Shown here: positions 9,005-18,445 of the stretch, piece by piece | Numbering within the stretch: the first letter of the stretch is position 1 | How the letters are laid out: the number at the start of each line of letters is the position of its first letter | Source of the DNA: QWQI01 sp964608915 | Lineage (GTDB): Bacteria > Planctomycetota > Planctomycetia > Isosphaerales > Isosphaeraceae | Reading direction: 5' to 3' | DNA: 64,000 nt | Assembly: GCA_964608915.1 (NCBI GenBank) | Contig: CAZSQA010000002.1 | Location: 213,231 to 277,230, forward strand | Notes under the pieces: model-generated | Told to the model about the DNA's origin: nothing | Database searches by the model: none | The model's input: only the letters and a program-made list of their open reading frames with translations | Position numbers and translations under genes: made by a program

Positions 9005-9434
9005 TCACTGGTCAGTACAAGTTATCGGAAATTCCTCGCTTCGTCAAAAGGAAATTTCCCTCGTTTTCGCAAGACCCTGTACGAAAAGCCCTTAGACGAA
9101 CGAATTTCTCAGGTGGAAGGCCCTTGCCTGCGAGCCGCGGCGGGCGGTCAGAGTTTCCGGTCGCCGATGGCAGTTTCCCGGCTCGGCCCTGCCGCCTTGC
9201 AAGGGAACTCGCCTCCAATTTGGTTCGATTTCCCTTCATGACAGGCCGAAGCGGTTCGCTTGAGGAGCGTTCAGGCAAGTTCGCCCGGGGCAGTCCGAGC
9301 AAACATCCTCGAAATTTCCTATACTGATTCCGAGCGATGTCAAAAGTCTGGAAATGTCCTTTACCTGCGATCGAAGCGATTGCGGGTTCGTGACGGAAAC
9401 GCTCGGAGTGTCGAGCTTTGAGGATGACAGCGGC
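9005..9434. other. Intergenic region with probable promoter of the sugar-nucleotide genes
   Basis: 430 bp between the tRNA and the GalU-like start. TATACT at 9320-9325 is a plausible -10 box on the plus strand, but no good -35 lies 16-18 bp upstream. The reading frame is open upstream to 9354, so part of this DNA could be translated if an earlier start is used. Nothing else recognised. Confidence 0.35.
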
Positions 9435-10403
9435 ATGAACGTGACGACGGCGGTGATCACTGCGGCGGGCCGGGGCGCGAGACAATACCCGGCGGCCGAT
9501 ACGGTTCAGAAAGCCATGATTCCGCTGGTCGATCGGGACGGTGCCACCAAGCCCGTTCTGCAGATCATCGCCGAGGAGGCGATGGATTCCGGCGTCGAGC
9601 GCATCTGCGTCGTTTCGGCTCCCGGTGACGAGGCGATCTACCGCCGCCAGTTTCAGGCGTATGCCGACATGGTTCGCGGCGGATTCCCGAACGAGCCCTG
9701 GGCCATCGATCAGGCCGCCCGCATGGAAGAACTTCAGGAGCGCCTGACCTTCGCCGTGCAGGAAGAACCTCTGGGCTATGGCCATTCGGTCTGGTGCGCC
9801 CGCAAGGTGATCGGCGACAACCCTTTCCTGCTTCTGCTCGGCGATCATTTGTACATATCCGCAGAGTCGCGCCGGTGTGCCAGGCAGGTAATCGACGCCG
9901 CGAAGGTGCTCGATTCTTCGGTTTCAGCGGTTCAACCGACACGGGAGCATCTGATCCATCAATACGGAACCGTCGCGGGCAAGCGTCGAACGGACCGGCC
10001 GGATCTTTACGAAATTCTGGAGATCATCGAAAAGCCTGACCCGACCACGGCCGAGCTTCGATTGACCGTTCCGGGGCTGCGTGCAGGGCATTACCTCTGC
10101 TTTTTCGGTATTCACGCATTCACACCCGCGATCTTCGAGATTCTCGACGAATTGATCCGTGAAGGCACACGAGAGAACGGCCAGTTCGCCCTCACGACGG
10201 CCCTCAACCGGCTTGTCCGCCGCGAGCCTTACCATGCTCTGGAAACGCGAGGCATCCGCCACAACCTGGGCGTGAAGTTCGGTGTCGTCGAGGCCCAGAT
10301 CGCCCTGGCTCTGGCTGGCGAAGGGCGAGAGCACATGCTCGGCCTGTTGGTCAACACGTTCGCCCGGCTCGAAAAGACGCGTAGCCAGGGCGAAAGCGGC
10401 TGA
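9435..10403 (+). CDS. UTP--glucose-1-phosphate uridylyltransferase-like protein (GalU family)
   Basis: 322 residues from the ATG at 9435. An in-frame ATG at 9354 is less likely because the nucleotidyltransferase fold begins at once with VTTAVITAAGRGAR, the G-x-G-x-R nucleotide loop. Further GalU features are VQKAMIPLVD near residue 28, PLGYGHSVWCA, LLLLGDHLY with the metal-binding Asp, and EIIEKPDP. The product would make UDP-glucose (or a related UDP-sugar) from UTP and the sugar 1-phosphate in the cytoplasm. It starts a co-oriented run with the kinase/pyrophosphorylase fusion (63-bp gap) and a UDP-hexose epimerase, which fits sugar-nucleotide supply for surface glycans. The exact sugar cannot be read from the sequence. 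Confidence 0.85.
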   Translation: MNVTTAVITAAGRGARQYPAADTVQKAMIPLVDRDGATKPVLQIIAEEAMDSGVERICVVSAPGDEAIYRRQFQAYADMVRGGFPNEPWAIDQAARMEELQERLTFAVQEEPLGYGHSVWCARKVIGDNPFLLLLGDHLYISAESRRCARQVIDAAKVLDSSVSAVQPTREHLIHQYGTVAGKRRTDRPDLYEILEIIEKPDPTTAELRLTVPGLRAGHYLCFFGIHAFTPAIFEILDELIREGTRENGQFALTTALNRLVRREPYHALETRGIRHNLGVKFGVVEAQIALALAGEGREHMLGLLVNTFARLEKTRSQGESG

Positions 10404-10466
10404 GCCGCCAGCGATCAGGCGGCACGATTTTCTCACAATTCAACGTTCGAGCCCGACGCCCTGACC

Positions 10467-13400
10467 ATGGCACCTACACTGATCGATATCGTCACCAGCG
10501 AAACGGCCGAAATTCGCGACCTGCCAGCCGTGGAAACCGCTCAGGCCTTGCCGCTGAGCGAGCTTTTCCGCCAGATTACCGATCTGGAACGATTCCGGCT
10601 CGAAACCTCGAACCTGTATCATCGTGTTCGGGCGGCGGTGATCCTGCACGCGGTGCACCGGTTCGTGCTTCAGGAGCATGCGGAGGTACCGAGCGACGGC
10701 CGGATCGACGAACGGGCGTTCAAGGACCTGCTCAACCGGAAGTTCGAAGACGCCATCGCCCGCTGGAACGCGCTGGCGAAAGCACGGGGGCTCGACCGTA
10801 CCACGGCGAGCTGCCTGGCCACGGCTTATGAGCAAACGGCGTTCGCGACACTGGCGGACCAGGTGAGAAGGTCCGTCCGTCAATGCGCAGGGAACCGCTG
10901 GATGTTCCGTGTCGGTTGTGCCGAAGAGCACCCGTTGAAGCTGCGCAGGGAGCTGATCGAACGGGACGCCGCGACCGGGCTTTTCCCGATCCTGACGGAA
11001 CGCACGCCGGTGCGCATGGATCTTTCGCACAGTGGCTGGTCGGACATTTTCTTCCTGGGGATGGATTATCCGGAAGGTGCTCGGGTTCTCAACATTTCGG
11101 TCGATCTGGGCGTGCACGCGCGAGACGCCGAACCGCGGCCTCCGATCGAGACGCGTCTGCGAGTGCTCGACGAGCCTGTGCTGCGGTTGACGAGCGTCGA
11201 CCTGGGCGACACGAAGGACGTGACGACCCTCGAGGAACTCTTCAATTTCGGCAACGACTATCTTGGTCTCGTCAAGGCGGGCGTCATCGCCTCGGGCCTG
11301 GTTCCGCCGTCGCTCGAGGGCACGTCCGAATCGCTGGCGGAGGTTCTCGGACGGGTCGTGCGTCCCGGCATGGGGCTGGAAGTCGTCAGCAAGGTGAACG
11401 ACATTCCCAAGGGCTCGCGTCTGGCGGTTTCGACGAACCTTCTGGCTTCGATCATCAGCGTGCTGATGCGAGCCACCGGGCAGGCGAAGTCGCTGACGGG
11501 CGGATTGGAAGTCGACGAAGCCCGGGTCGTCGTCGCCAGGGCCATTCTGGGTGAGTGGCTGGGCGGCTCGGGCGGCGGCTGGCAGGATTCCGGCGGCGTG
11601 TTCCCGGGCGTGAAGGTGATCGAAGGGGCTGCTGCCCAGCCTGGCGACCCGGAATGGCAGGTCAGCCGCGGGCGGCTTCTGCCCAGGCACAAGCTGCTCG
11701 ACGAAAAAGAACTTGGCCCGGATGTCGCCGCCGAACTGGCGGACAAACTTTCGAAAGGGCTGATCCTGATCCATGGCGGCATGGCCCAGAACGTCGGGCC
11801 GATCCTGAACATGGTCACCGAGAAATACCTGCTGCGCAGCCGCCGGGAATCGGCCGCCCGGCAGGAAAGCCTGGCGATCTTCGAGCGAATCGTCGCGGCC
11901 ATTCGCTCCGCCGACGTGCGCACGCTGGCCGGGCTCACGGACCGCCACTTCCACGGCCCGCTCAAAACCATGATCCCCTGGGTTTCGAACCGGTTCACCG
12001 AGACCGTCATCGAGCGGATGAAAGCCCGCTACGGCGACAAATTCTGGGGCTTTCTCATGCTCGGCGGCATGTCGGGCGGCGGCATGGGGCTGTTCGTCGA
12101 CCCGGAAATCGGCCCTCACATCCGCGGCGAGGTGCTCGAACTGATCCGCACGGCCAAAGCCGAGCTGGATGACGCCCTGCCCTTCGCCATGGAACCGGTC
12201 GTTTACGACTTCCGCATCAACGACCGGGGCACTTACGCCGACCTGGTCAGTGGCTCCGCAGCCGTAATGCCCGAGAGTTATCTGAGCCTGTCGATCGCCC
12301 GGATGAACCCGGCGGAAAGCGACACCTGGGCGAATTCCCGGCGTGCCGAGATGTATCGTTTCGCGGCCGAAATCTCGGGCCGGCCGGATCAGATCGAAGT
12401 CCTGAAAACTCTGGTCGGAAGGATTTTCCCCCTGGACCGCGGCAGCATCAAGCCGAACGCCCTGGAGTGGGAGGCCGAGGCCGCGCGAATTCGCGATAAT
12501 TATGGCTTCGACCCGATTCAGCATGCCCGCAACCGGGAAGACCTGCTGCGCGGGCGTATTGGGCTGGCACGCAACAGGTTGCCGAACTCGGTCGAAGTCA
12601 CGGATGTCAGGGATCAGGACGTCGTCGATACTCGCATTTCGCCGCTCGCCGGCAGCGGGGTCCAGCCAGCGGGCGGGAGAAGCCCAATCGACCGGTTCGG
12701 CCAGGTGGCCGTCGTCAGCCTGGCCGCCGGAGTCGGCAGCCGCTGGACGACCGGAGCGGGCGTCGTGAAGGCCGTCAACCCGTTCGTCCCGATCGGCGAC
12801 CGGCATCGCAGCTTTCTCGAAATCCATTTCGCCAAGACGAGGCGCAGCCAGAGGACCCTCGGCACGAAAATTCCGCACATCGTGACGACCAGTTATCTGA
12901 CCAAAGACGCTGTCCGAAGGCACTGGGGGCGATGGAGCAAGGAATGGACCGACCTGTCGGTCTATGTCTCCGAAGGGCGTTCGATCGCCCAGCGGCTGGT
13001 GCCGACCCGGCGTGATCTTTCGTTTCTCTGGGAAGAATCGCCGCAGGCCCTGCTCGACGAAAACAAGCAGAAAGTGCGGGAAGCGGGCCGGCGTGCGATC
13101 CTGAACTGGGCATCGTCGGTCGGCGAAGCCACTGACTATGTCGATAACGTGCCGTCCCAGCGATTCCACCCGCCAGGCCACTTTTACGAAGTGCCGAACC
13201 TGATGAGCAGCGGCACGCTCGGGCGGGTCCTGCGCGATTGTCCGGGGGTCCGCTGGCTTTTGATCCACAATATCGACACCCTCGGCGCGACCGTCGACCC
13301 GGAAGTCCTCCAGCACGTGGCCGAACGGGGCGCGGTGGCGAGCTTCGAGGTGATAAGCAAGCGTGTCGAGGATCATGGCGGCGGTCTGGCCCGTGTGGGC

Positions 13401-13847
13401 GGCCATCCGCGGCTTCTTGAGGGGCTGGCTCAGCCCCGTGAAGAGACCGACTACATGTTGCGGTATTACAACACGTTGACGACCTGGCTCGATCTGGACA
13501 AATGGCTCGCCGCGCTGGGGCTGACGCGTCAGGACATCCTCGACGACCGCCGCGAGCGAATTGACGCGGCGGTGCGTTTTCTGGCCGCCAGGTTGCCCGT
13601 CTACGTCACCATCAAGGACGTCAAACGCCGCTGGGGCTTCGGCCAGGAGGACGTGTTTCCCGTGGCCCAGCTCGAACGGCTCTGGGGTGACGTCTCGGGG
13701 CTCGAAGATCTGGCCAGCGCTTTTCTCGTCGTCGACAGGTTCCGCGGCCAGCAACTCAAGGACCCGGCACAGCTTGACGGGTGGGCCAACGACGGCGGGC
13801 TTCGTTTCGTCACCTCCCTTTGCGATTTCGGGGCCGATTTGTCATAG
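10467..13847 (+). CDS. GHMP sugar kinase / UDP-sugar pyrophosphorylase fusion
   Basis: 1126 residues. The N-terminal half is GHMP-kinase-like: RMDLSHSGWSD at 183-193 corresponds to the substrate-binding segment (R-I-D-L-AGGWSD in fucokinase-type enzymes), PKGSRLAVST at 314-323 to the ATP loop, GGGWQDSGG at 369-377 to the fucokinase-type GGWQDQ motif, and GGMSGGGMG to motif 3. The C-terminal half (from about 745) has LAAGVGSRWTTGAGVVK, the nucleotide loop of UDPGP-type pyrophosphorylases. A plausible reading is phosphorylation of a free sugar followed by conversion to a nucleotide sugar in one chain, a salvage route. In the bifunctional fucokinase/GDP-fucose pyrophosphorylase (FKP) the order is the reverse. 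In the kinase, the ATP loop reads SRLAVST where SGLGTSS is typical, so activity is not certain. Confidence 0.8.
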   Translation: MAPTLIDIVTSETAEIRDLPAVETAQALPLSELFRQITDLERFRLETSNLYHRVRAAVILHAVHRFVLQEHAEVPSDGRIDERAFKDLLNRKFEDAIARWNALAKARGLDRTTASCLATAYEQTAFATLADQVRRSVRQCAGNRWMFRVGCAEEHPLKLRRELIERDAATGLFPILTERTPVRMDLSHSGWSDIFFLGMDYPEGARVLNISVDLGVHARDAEPRPPIETRLRVLDEPVLRLTSVDLGDTKDVTTLEELFNFGNDYLGLVKAGVIASGLVPPSLEGTSESLAEVLGRVVRPGMGLEVVSKVNDIPKGSRLAVSTNLLASIISVLMRATGQAKSLTGGLEVDEARVVVARAILGEWLGGSGGGWQDSGGVFPGVKVIEGAAAQPGDPEWQVSRGRLLPRHKLLDEKELGPDVAAELADKLSKGLILIHGGMAQNVGPILNMVTEKYLLRSRRESAARQESLAIFERIVAAIRSADVRTLAGLTDRHFHGPLKTMIPWVSNRFTETVIERMKARYGDKFWGFLMLGGMSGGGMGLFVDPEIGPHIRGEVLELIRTAKAELDDALPFAMEPVVYDFRINDRGTYADLVSGSAAVMPESYLSLSIARMNPAESDTWANSRRAEMYRFAAEISGRPDQIEVLKTLVGRIFPLDRGSIKPNALEWEAEAARIRDNYGFDPIQHARNREDLLRGRIGLARNRLPNSVEVTDVRDQDVVDTRISPLAGSGVQPAGGRSPIDRFGQVAVVSLAAGVGSRWTTGAGVVKAVNPFVPIGDRHRSFLEIHFAKTRRSQRTLGTKIPHIVTTSYLTKDAVRRHWGRWSKEWTDLSVYVSEGRSIAQRLVPTRRDLSFLWEESPQALLDENKQKVREAGRRAILNWASSVGEATDYVDNVPSQRFHPPGHFYEVPNLMSSGTLGRVLRDCPGVRWLLIHNIDTLGATVDPEVLQHVAERGAVASFEVISKRVEDHGGGLARVGGHPRLLEGLAQPREETDYMLRYYNTLTTWLDLDKWLAALGLTRQDILDDRRERIDAAVRFLAARLPVYVTIKDVKRRWGFGQEDVFPVAQLERLWGDVSGLEDLASAFLVVDRFRGQQLKDPAQLDGWANDGGLRFVTSLCDFGADLS

Positions 13848-13898
13848 TGTCATAAGTGGTGCGCAGGCACCGCAAAGGCTCCGATTCTCATCCACAGC

Positions 13899-14867
13899 AT
13901 GCGACAGGATCGTTCGAACGTGAGCGTCAAGAACCCCTTGGTATTGGTCACGGGCGGGGCGGGTTTCATCGGCTCCCATCTGGTTCGCGCTCTGCTGAAC
14001 CGCTCGTACCGCGTTCGGGTTCTTGACAATCTGAGCACGGGGCGAACGGAAAACCTTGACGAAGTTCGGTCGCACATCGAATTCGTCGAGGGCGACGCCG
14101 CCGATTTCGACATCGCCGCGATGGCTGTCTCCGGAGCGGATTACGTGCTCCATCAGGCCGCGATTCCCTCGGTTCCCCGTTCGGTGAAAGAACCTCTGGG
14201 CGCACATCGCAGCGGCCCGACGGCCACACTCAACATTCTCGAAGCCTCGCGGGCTGCCGGCACGGTCAAGCGTGTGGTTTTCGCTGCCTCCAGCTCGGCA
14301 TACGGCGACACCGCCGAATTGCCCAAGCACGAAGCCATGCCGCCGAACCCGCTCAGTCCTTACGCCGCATCGAAGGTGGCGGGCGAAATGTATGTCCGCT
14401 GCTACGGCAAAACCATGGGGCTCGACACCGTCTCATTGCGTTACTTCAACATCTTCGGTCCCCGTCAGGATCCGAACAGCCCTTACAGCGGCGTCATCGC
14501 CCGTTTCGTCAGGGGCATGTCCGAAGGCGTCCGCCCTACGATCTTCGGCGACGGCACCCAATCCAGAGACTTCACCTACGTCGACAACGCCGTCGCCGCC
14601 AACCTCTCGGCCATGCTCCACCCGGATCCGCTCGAAGGCAACGTGTTCAACGTCGGCACGGGTGAGCGTATCGATCTCGTCCGTCTGGTCAATGTTCTCA
14701 ATACGATCCTCAAGCGAGATCTCGATCCGATTTTCGCCGAAGAACGCCAGGGCGACGTGAAGCACTCGCAGGCCTGCCTGAAACGCATCGGATCAGTGCT
14801 CGGCTACCGGCCTGAAGTCGATTTCGCGGAAGGCTTGCGGCGCACCGTCGAAGCCGAGATTCACTGA
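13899..14867 (+). CDS. UDP-hexose 4-epimerase-like NAD-dependent epimerase/dehydratase
   Basis: 322 residues, extended short-chain dehydrogenase fold. The NAD-binding loop TGGAGFIG is at 18-25, a Ser-rich strand VFAASSSAYGD at 127-137 carries the catalytic Ser, and Y155/K159 (PYAASK) complete the catalytic triad. The later sequences SLRYFNIFGPRQ and FGDGTQSRDFTYVDN are typical of UDP-glucose/UDP-GlcNAc 4-epimerases of the WbpP type. The gene begins 51 bp after the kinase/pyrophosphorylase fusion on the same strand. Together with the GalU-like enzyme it would supply and interconvert UDP-sugars. Substrate choice (Glc/Gal or GlcNAc/GalNAc, acid or not) is not readable here. Confidence 0.88.
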   Translation: MRQDRSNVSVKNPLVLVTGGAGFIGSHLVRALLNRSYRVRVLDNLSTGRTENLDEVRSHIEFVEGDAADFDIAAMAVSGADYVLHQAAIPSVPRSVKEPLGAHRSGPTATLNILEASRAAGTVKRVVFAASSSAYGDTAELPKHEAMPPNPLSPYAASKVAGEMYVRCYGKTMGLDTVSLRYFNIFGPRQDPNSPYSGVIARFVRGMSEGVRPTIFGDGTQSRDFTYVDNAVAANLSAMLHPDPLEGNVFNVGTGERIDLVRLVNVLNTILKRDLDPIFAEERQGDVKHSQACLKRIGSVLGYRPEVDFAEGLRRTVEAEIH

Positions 14868-15026
14868 TTTCACCCGCCGATCTCCGAGGTCTTTCCTGCG
14901 TCAATGGCAAGATGGAGAAAGTCTGCCGCCGATCGACTCACTGGACGATCGCGCTTCCATGGTGTATGACAAACTGGTCGAACGATTCGTCAAACGCACC
15001 CTGGATCGCGGCATCGAGAACCGAAC

Positions 15027-16349
15027 ATGGGCTGGATCGCAATCAAGATGCTCACGGGCGATCGAGCCAAATTCGCGGGCATCGTTTTCGGCGTCGCTTT
15101 CGCCGCGGCGCTGATCATGCAGCAGGGCTCCATTTTTTGGGGCCTGATGCTCCGCACCAGTGCCCAGATCTATGACCTTCGTGGCGCGGATCTCTGGGTC
15201 ATGGATCCTTCGGTCACGTTCATCGACGACGTCAAACCGATGCTCGAACGACAGTTGGGAATCGTTCGCGGGGTCGAAGGAATCCAGTGGGCCGTGCCCC
15301 TCTACAAGGGGATGGCCCGGGCCAAGCTTTCGTTCGTCGACAAGTCGAACGGCAAGCGGGTGGACGTCATCGAGCAGGTGATCCTCATCGGGCTCGACGA
15401 CTACTCGTTCGTCGGAGAGCCAGCCAGCATGTTCACAGGCAATATCGAAGACCTGCGCCGCCCCCATTCCGTCATCGTGGACCGTGTCGGTCTGCGCAAG
15501 CTGTTCCCCCGCCAGGGGTTGAACATGATCGAAAGTCCGGAGGCGCTGAGAACGGCTCTCGGCCAGGCGACCGGCCGCAACCGTGCAGCCGTCGCGATGA
15601 AAGCGGCCGCCCGGCCGACCGCCGGCGAACCGCCGACCGGGGCACCGGATCAGCCGGACTTAAACGATCAAAGCTCTCCCGTACTCTTCGAAATGGAAAT
15701 GAACGAGCGGCGGGCCGAAGTCGTGGGAGTCTGCAACGCGACACGGACTTTCCAGTCCAACGCCATCCTTTACACCACATTCAGCCGGGCCAAGGAATTC
15801 GTTCCCCGCGAACGGAAGCTGCTCAGTTATGTGCTCGTGAAAGTTCAGCCGGGGCAGAACGTGCAGGAAGTCGCCGCGCGCATCAAAAGCCAGACCGGCC
15901 TGTCCGCACTGACGACCGATCAGTTCGTCGAAAAGACGATCAATTACTACCTCCGCTTCACCGGCATTCCCATCAACTTCATGACGACCGTCATCCTCGG
16001 CTTCTTCGTCGGCACGGCGATCGCCGGACAGATGTTCTATTCGTTCACGCTCGAGAACATCCGCCAGTTCGGTGCTCTCAAGGCCATGGGGGTCGGCAAT
16101 CTCAAGATCGTCGGCATGGTCCTTCTTCAGGCCGGGCTCGTCGGGTTTCTGGGCTATGGGCTGGGAGTGGGCGGCGCGACGCTTTTCGGCATGGCAAACC
16201 GTGGCGCGAATTCGGAACTGGCTTTCTACACGCACTGGTACCTGCTCGTACTTGACGCTACGGCGATCGCCGTGATCTGCGTACTGGCGAGCCTGCTGAG
16301 TATCCTCAAGGTCGTCCTCCTCGAACCCGCGATCGTGTTCCGCGGCTGA
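15027..16349 (+). CDS. ABC transporter permease, MacB/DevC (FtsX-like) type
   Basis: 440 residues. One membrane helix near the N-terminus (about 15-35), then a large extracytoplasmic domain, then three C-terminal helices (about 312-336, 355-380, 405-430). This is the MacB/FtsX four-helix plan. The cytoplasmic loop LENIRQFGALKAMGVGN is the coupling segment expected to contact the ATPase. The extracytoplasmic domain carries a low-complexity Ala/Pro-rich insert (about 187-215). Together with the ATPase and membrane fusion protein downstream it forms a DevBCA-like exporter. DevBCA exports glycolipids in cyanobacteria; here the substrate is unknown. Confidence 0.88.
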   Translation: MGWIAIKMLTGDRAKFAGIVFGVAFAAALIMQQGSIFWGLMLRTSAQIYDLRGADLWVMDPSVTFIDDVKPMLERQLGIVRGVEGIQWAVPLYKGMARAKLSFVDKSNGKRVDVIEQVILIGLDDYSFVGEPASMFTGNIEDLRRPHSVIVDRVGLRKLFPRQGLNMIESPEALRTALGQATGRNRAAVAMKAAARPTAGEPPTGAPDQPDLNDQSSPVLFEMEMNERRAEVVGVCNATRTFQSNAILYTTFSRAKEFVPRERKLLSYVLVKVQPGQNVQEVAARIKSQTGLSALTTDQFVEKTINYYLRFTGIPINFMTTVILGFFVGTAIAGQMFYSFTLENIRQFGALKAMGVGNLKIVGMVLLQAGLVGFLGYGLGVGGATLFGMANRGANSELAFYTHWYLLVLDATAIAVICVLASLLSILKVVLLEPAIVFRG

Positions 16350-16401
16350 TTCGCCGCCATCGTGTCCATGGATACGCCAAAGCCATGACCGGAGTCGTTC
16401 G

Positions 16402-17187
16402 ATGCAGCCGCAGCCCAACCTGGTCGAATTTCCGAAAGTGCACGAACAACGCCTCGCCGTGCGCATTTCGGGCGTCCAGAAAAAATTCGGCAAGGGCGAA
16501 CAGACCGTGATGGCCTTGAGGGGCGTCAGTTGGGACATCGCGGCCCAGGAAGTCGCCATGCTCGTCGGCCCGTCCGGCTGCGGCAAAACGACGCTCATCT
16601 CCGTCGTCGCCGGAATCCTTGACGCCGACGTCGGTGCCGTCTCCATCTTCGGCGACGACATCACGGCCATGCGGGACAGGGCCAAAACCCGCTACCGCTC
16701 CCAGAACGTCGGCTTCGTCTTCCAGCAATACAACCTGCTGCCTGCCCTTTCGGCCGCCGAGAACGCCGCCGTGCCGCTGATCATCCAGGGCGTGCCGCGC
16801 CGCAAGGCCGTGCGCGAAGCCGCTGACCTGCTCGGCCAGCTCGGTCTGGCGAAACGCATCCATGCACGCCCGAGCCAGCTCTCGGGCGGTCAGCAGCAGC
16901 GTGTGGCCATCGCCCGGGCCCTGATCCACAAGCCGAAGATTCTCGTGTGCGACGAGCCGACGGCCGCCCTCGACCACGAAACCGGCATGATCGTCATGAA
17001 GCTCATTCGTGAAATGGCCGTTTCGGCCGATCGGGCCGTGATCGTCGTCACTCACGATAACCGCATCTTTTCCATGGGCGATCGGGTCGCTCATATGGAC
17101 GACGGCCACATCGACTCGGTCGTCGACGGCAACGGCCACCCCATTCCGGCGACGTTCGCCGAACCGGCCCCTGCTGGCACCAGCTGA
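16402..17187 (+). CDS. ABC transporter ATP-binding protein, MacB/DevA/LolD type
   Basis: 261 residues with a complete ATPase core: Walker A GPSGCGKTT at 56-64, Q-loop in FVFQQYNLLPALS, signature LSGGQQQRVAIARAL near 160, Walker B ILVCDEPTAALD and the switch His in VIVVTHDNRIF. This subfamily powers mechanotransmission-type exporters rather than classical import. The gene is 52 bp after the permease and 67 bp before the membrane fusion protein. An N-terminal extension of about 17 residues precedes the domain. All motif residues appear intact, so the subunit should be active. Confidence 0.93.
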   Translation: MQPQPNLVEFPKVHEQRLAVRISGVQKKFGKGEQTVMALRGVSWDIAAQEVAMLVGPSGCGKTTLISVVAGILDADVGAVSIFGDDITAMRDRAKTRYRSQNVGFVFQQYNLLPALSAAENAAVPLIIQGVPRRKAVREAADLLGQLGLAKRIHARPSQLSGGQQQRVAIARALIHKPKILVCDEPTAALDHETGMIVMKLIREMAVSADRAVIVVTHDNRIFSMGDRVAHMDDGHIDSVVDGNGHPIPATFAEPAPAGTS

Positions 17188-17254
17188 TTCCATTTCGGTC
17201 CTGCCGCCCCGATCGCGGGACCGAATCGACCGCCACCTGACGGAGATTCCGCCC

Positions 17255-18418
17255 ATGTTTCGCTGGATATTGACCGTTCTGTCGATCGCCGGCGTCGTGC
17301 TGGCGACCACCGTGGTGCTCGAACTCCGTAAAACCCCGCCAGCCTCGCCCCCCCGACGCCTGCCGCCCGTACCGGTGGTCAACGACACGCCGATCGCCTC
17401 GCCGATCTCGGCGACCGGCGTGGTCGAGGCCAAGTCCGAGAACATCTTCATCGGCACGAACCTTCCCGGCGTCGTCGAGCAGGTCTTCGTCAAGGTCGAC
17501 GACACCGTCAGCCCCGGGCAGCCGCTGTTTCGGCTCGATCAACGTCAGGCCGTGGCCGACTTGAAAGCCGCCGAAGCGAAACTCGCCGTAGCGGCGGCCC
17601 AGCTCGAACGCATGCGTAACGCGCCTCGAAAGGAAGACATCCCGCCGGCTCAGGCGCTGGTCGAAGAATCGGCGGCTCGACTTGAGGACGCCGACGTCGC
17701 CTGGCAGCGTGCCCAGCAGCTTCTCAAGCGGGGTTCGATCAGCCAGAGCGACTACGACCGCGACCGCTACGCTTACTCGATCGCCAAAGCCGCCAATGCC
17801 CGTGCCGTCGCCGAACTGACGAAGCTCAAGGCCGGCAGCTGGGACAGGGAAATCGCCGTCGCCGAAGCCGAAGTCGCCAGCGCCAAGGCCACCGTCGAAG
17901 GCGCAAGAGTCAATATGGAGCGCCACACCGTCAACGCCCTCGTGACTGGCCAGGTGCTTCAGGTCAGCGTTCGCCCCGGCCAGTATGCCGGCCAGCTCAA
18001 CAATAACGTTCTTCTGGTTCTGGGCGATACCGGCACGCTGCACGTTCGGGCCGACATCGACGAACAGGATCTCGACCGGTTCGTGAAAGGCGCCAAGGCT
18101 TTCGCCTATCTTCGCGGCCGCAGCGAGCCCGTCTTCGAACTGACGCCTTATCGTGTCGAGCCCTACGTCATCCCCAAACGGAACCTCACTGGCGAAAACT
18201 CCGAACGGATCGACACCCGCGTTCTTCAGGTGATTTACGCCCTGCCGAACTCCGTCAAACGTGGCGAGCTGTACGTCGGCCAGCAGATGGACGTGTTCAT
18301 CGAAGCCAAGCCCTTCGAAACGGACAAATCCCGCTTCGAAGCGGCCAAAAAATCCACGACGGAAGTTTCGAAAGGCAGACCGGCCTCAAAAGTCGCGGAT
18401 GAAGGCAAAACCGGCTGA
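17255..18418 (+). CDS. HlyD/DevB-family periplasmic adaptor (membrane fusion) protein
   Basis: 387 residues. An N-terminal hydrophobic anchor (about 4-24) is followed by a Pro-rich linker, a biotinyl-lipoyl-like half (GVVEAKSENIFIGTNLPGVV), a long Ala/Glu-rich alpha-helical hairpin (about 100-215) and the second lipoyl half (ALVTGQVLQVSVRPGQYAG). The C-terminus is a beta-barrel-like region with a charged tail. It would link the inner-membrane ABC pair to the outer envelope. Gene order permease, ATPase, adaptor differs from devB-devC-devA but the set is complete. No TolC-like gene is nearby, so the outer component must come from elsewhere. Confidence 0.9.
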   Translation: MFRWILTVLSIAGVVLATTVVLELRKTPPASPPRRLPPVPVVNDTPIASPISATGVVEAKSENIFIGTNLPGVVEQVFVKVDDTVSPGQPLFRLDQRQAVADLKAAEAKLAVAAAQLERMRNAPRKEDIPPAQALVEESAARLEDADVAWQRAQQLLKRGSISQSDYDRDRYAYSIAKAANARAVAELTKLKAGSWDREIAVAEAEVASAKATVEGARVNMERHTVNALVTGQVLQVSVRPGQYAGQLNNNVLLVLGDTGTLHVRADIDEQDLDRFVKGAKAFAYLRGRSEPVFELTPYRVEPYVIPKRNLTGENSERIDTRVLQVIYALPNSVKRGELYVGQQMDVFIEAKPFETDKSRFEAAKKSTTEVSKGRPASKVADEGKTG

Positions 18419-18445
18419 ATCGATCACCTCGGAGTCGATCGGATC

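Noticed and set aside
10440..13754. Minus-strand open frame of about 1100 codons
   Set aside because: It is the antisense of the kinase/pyrophosphorylase gene; it is Arg/His/Pro-rich without any domain, whereas the plus strand has clear motifs.
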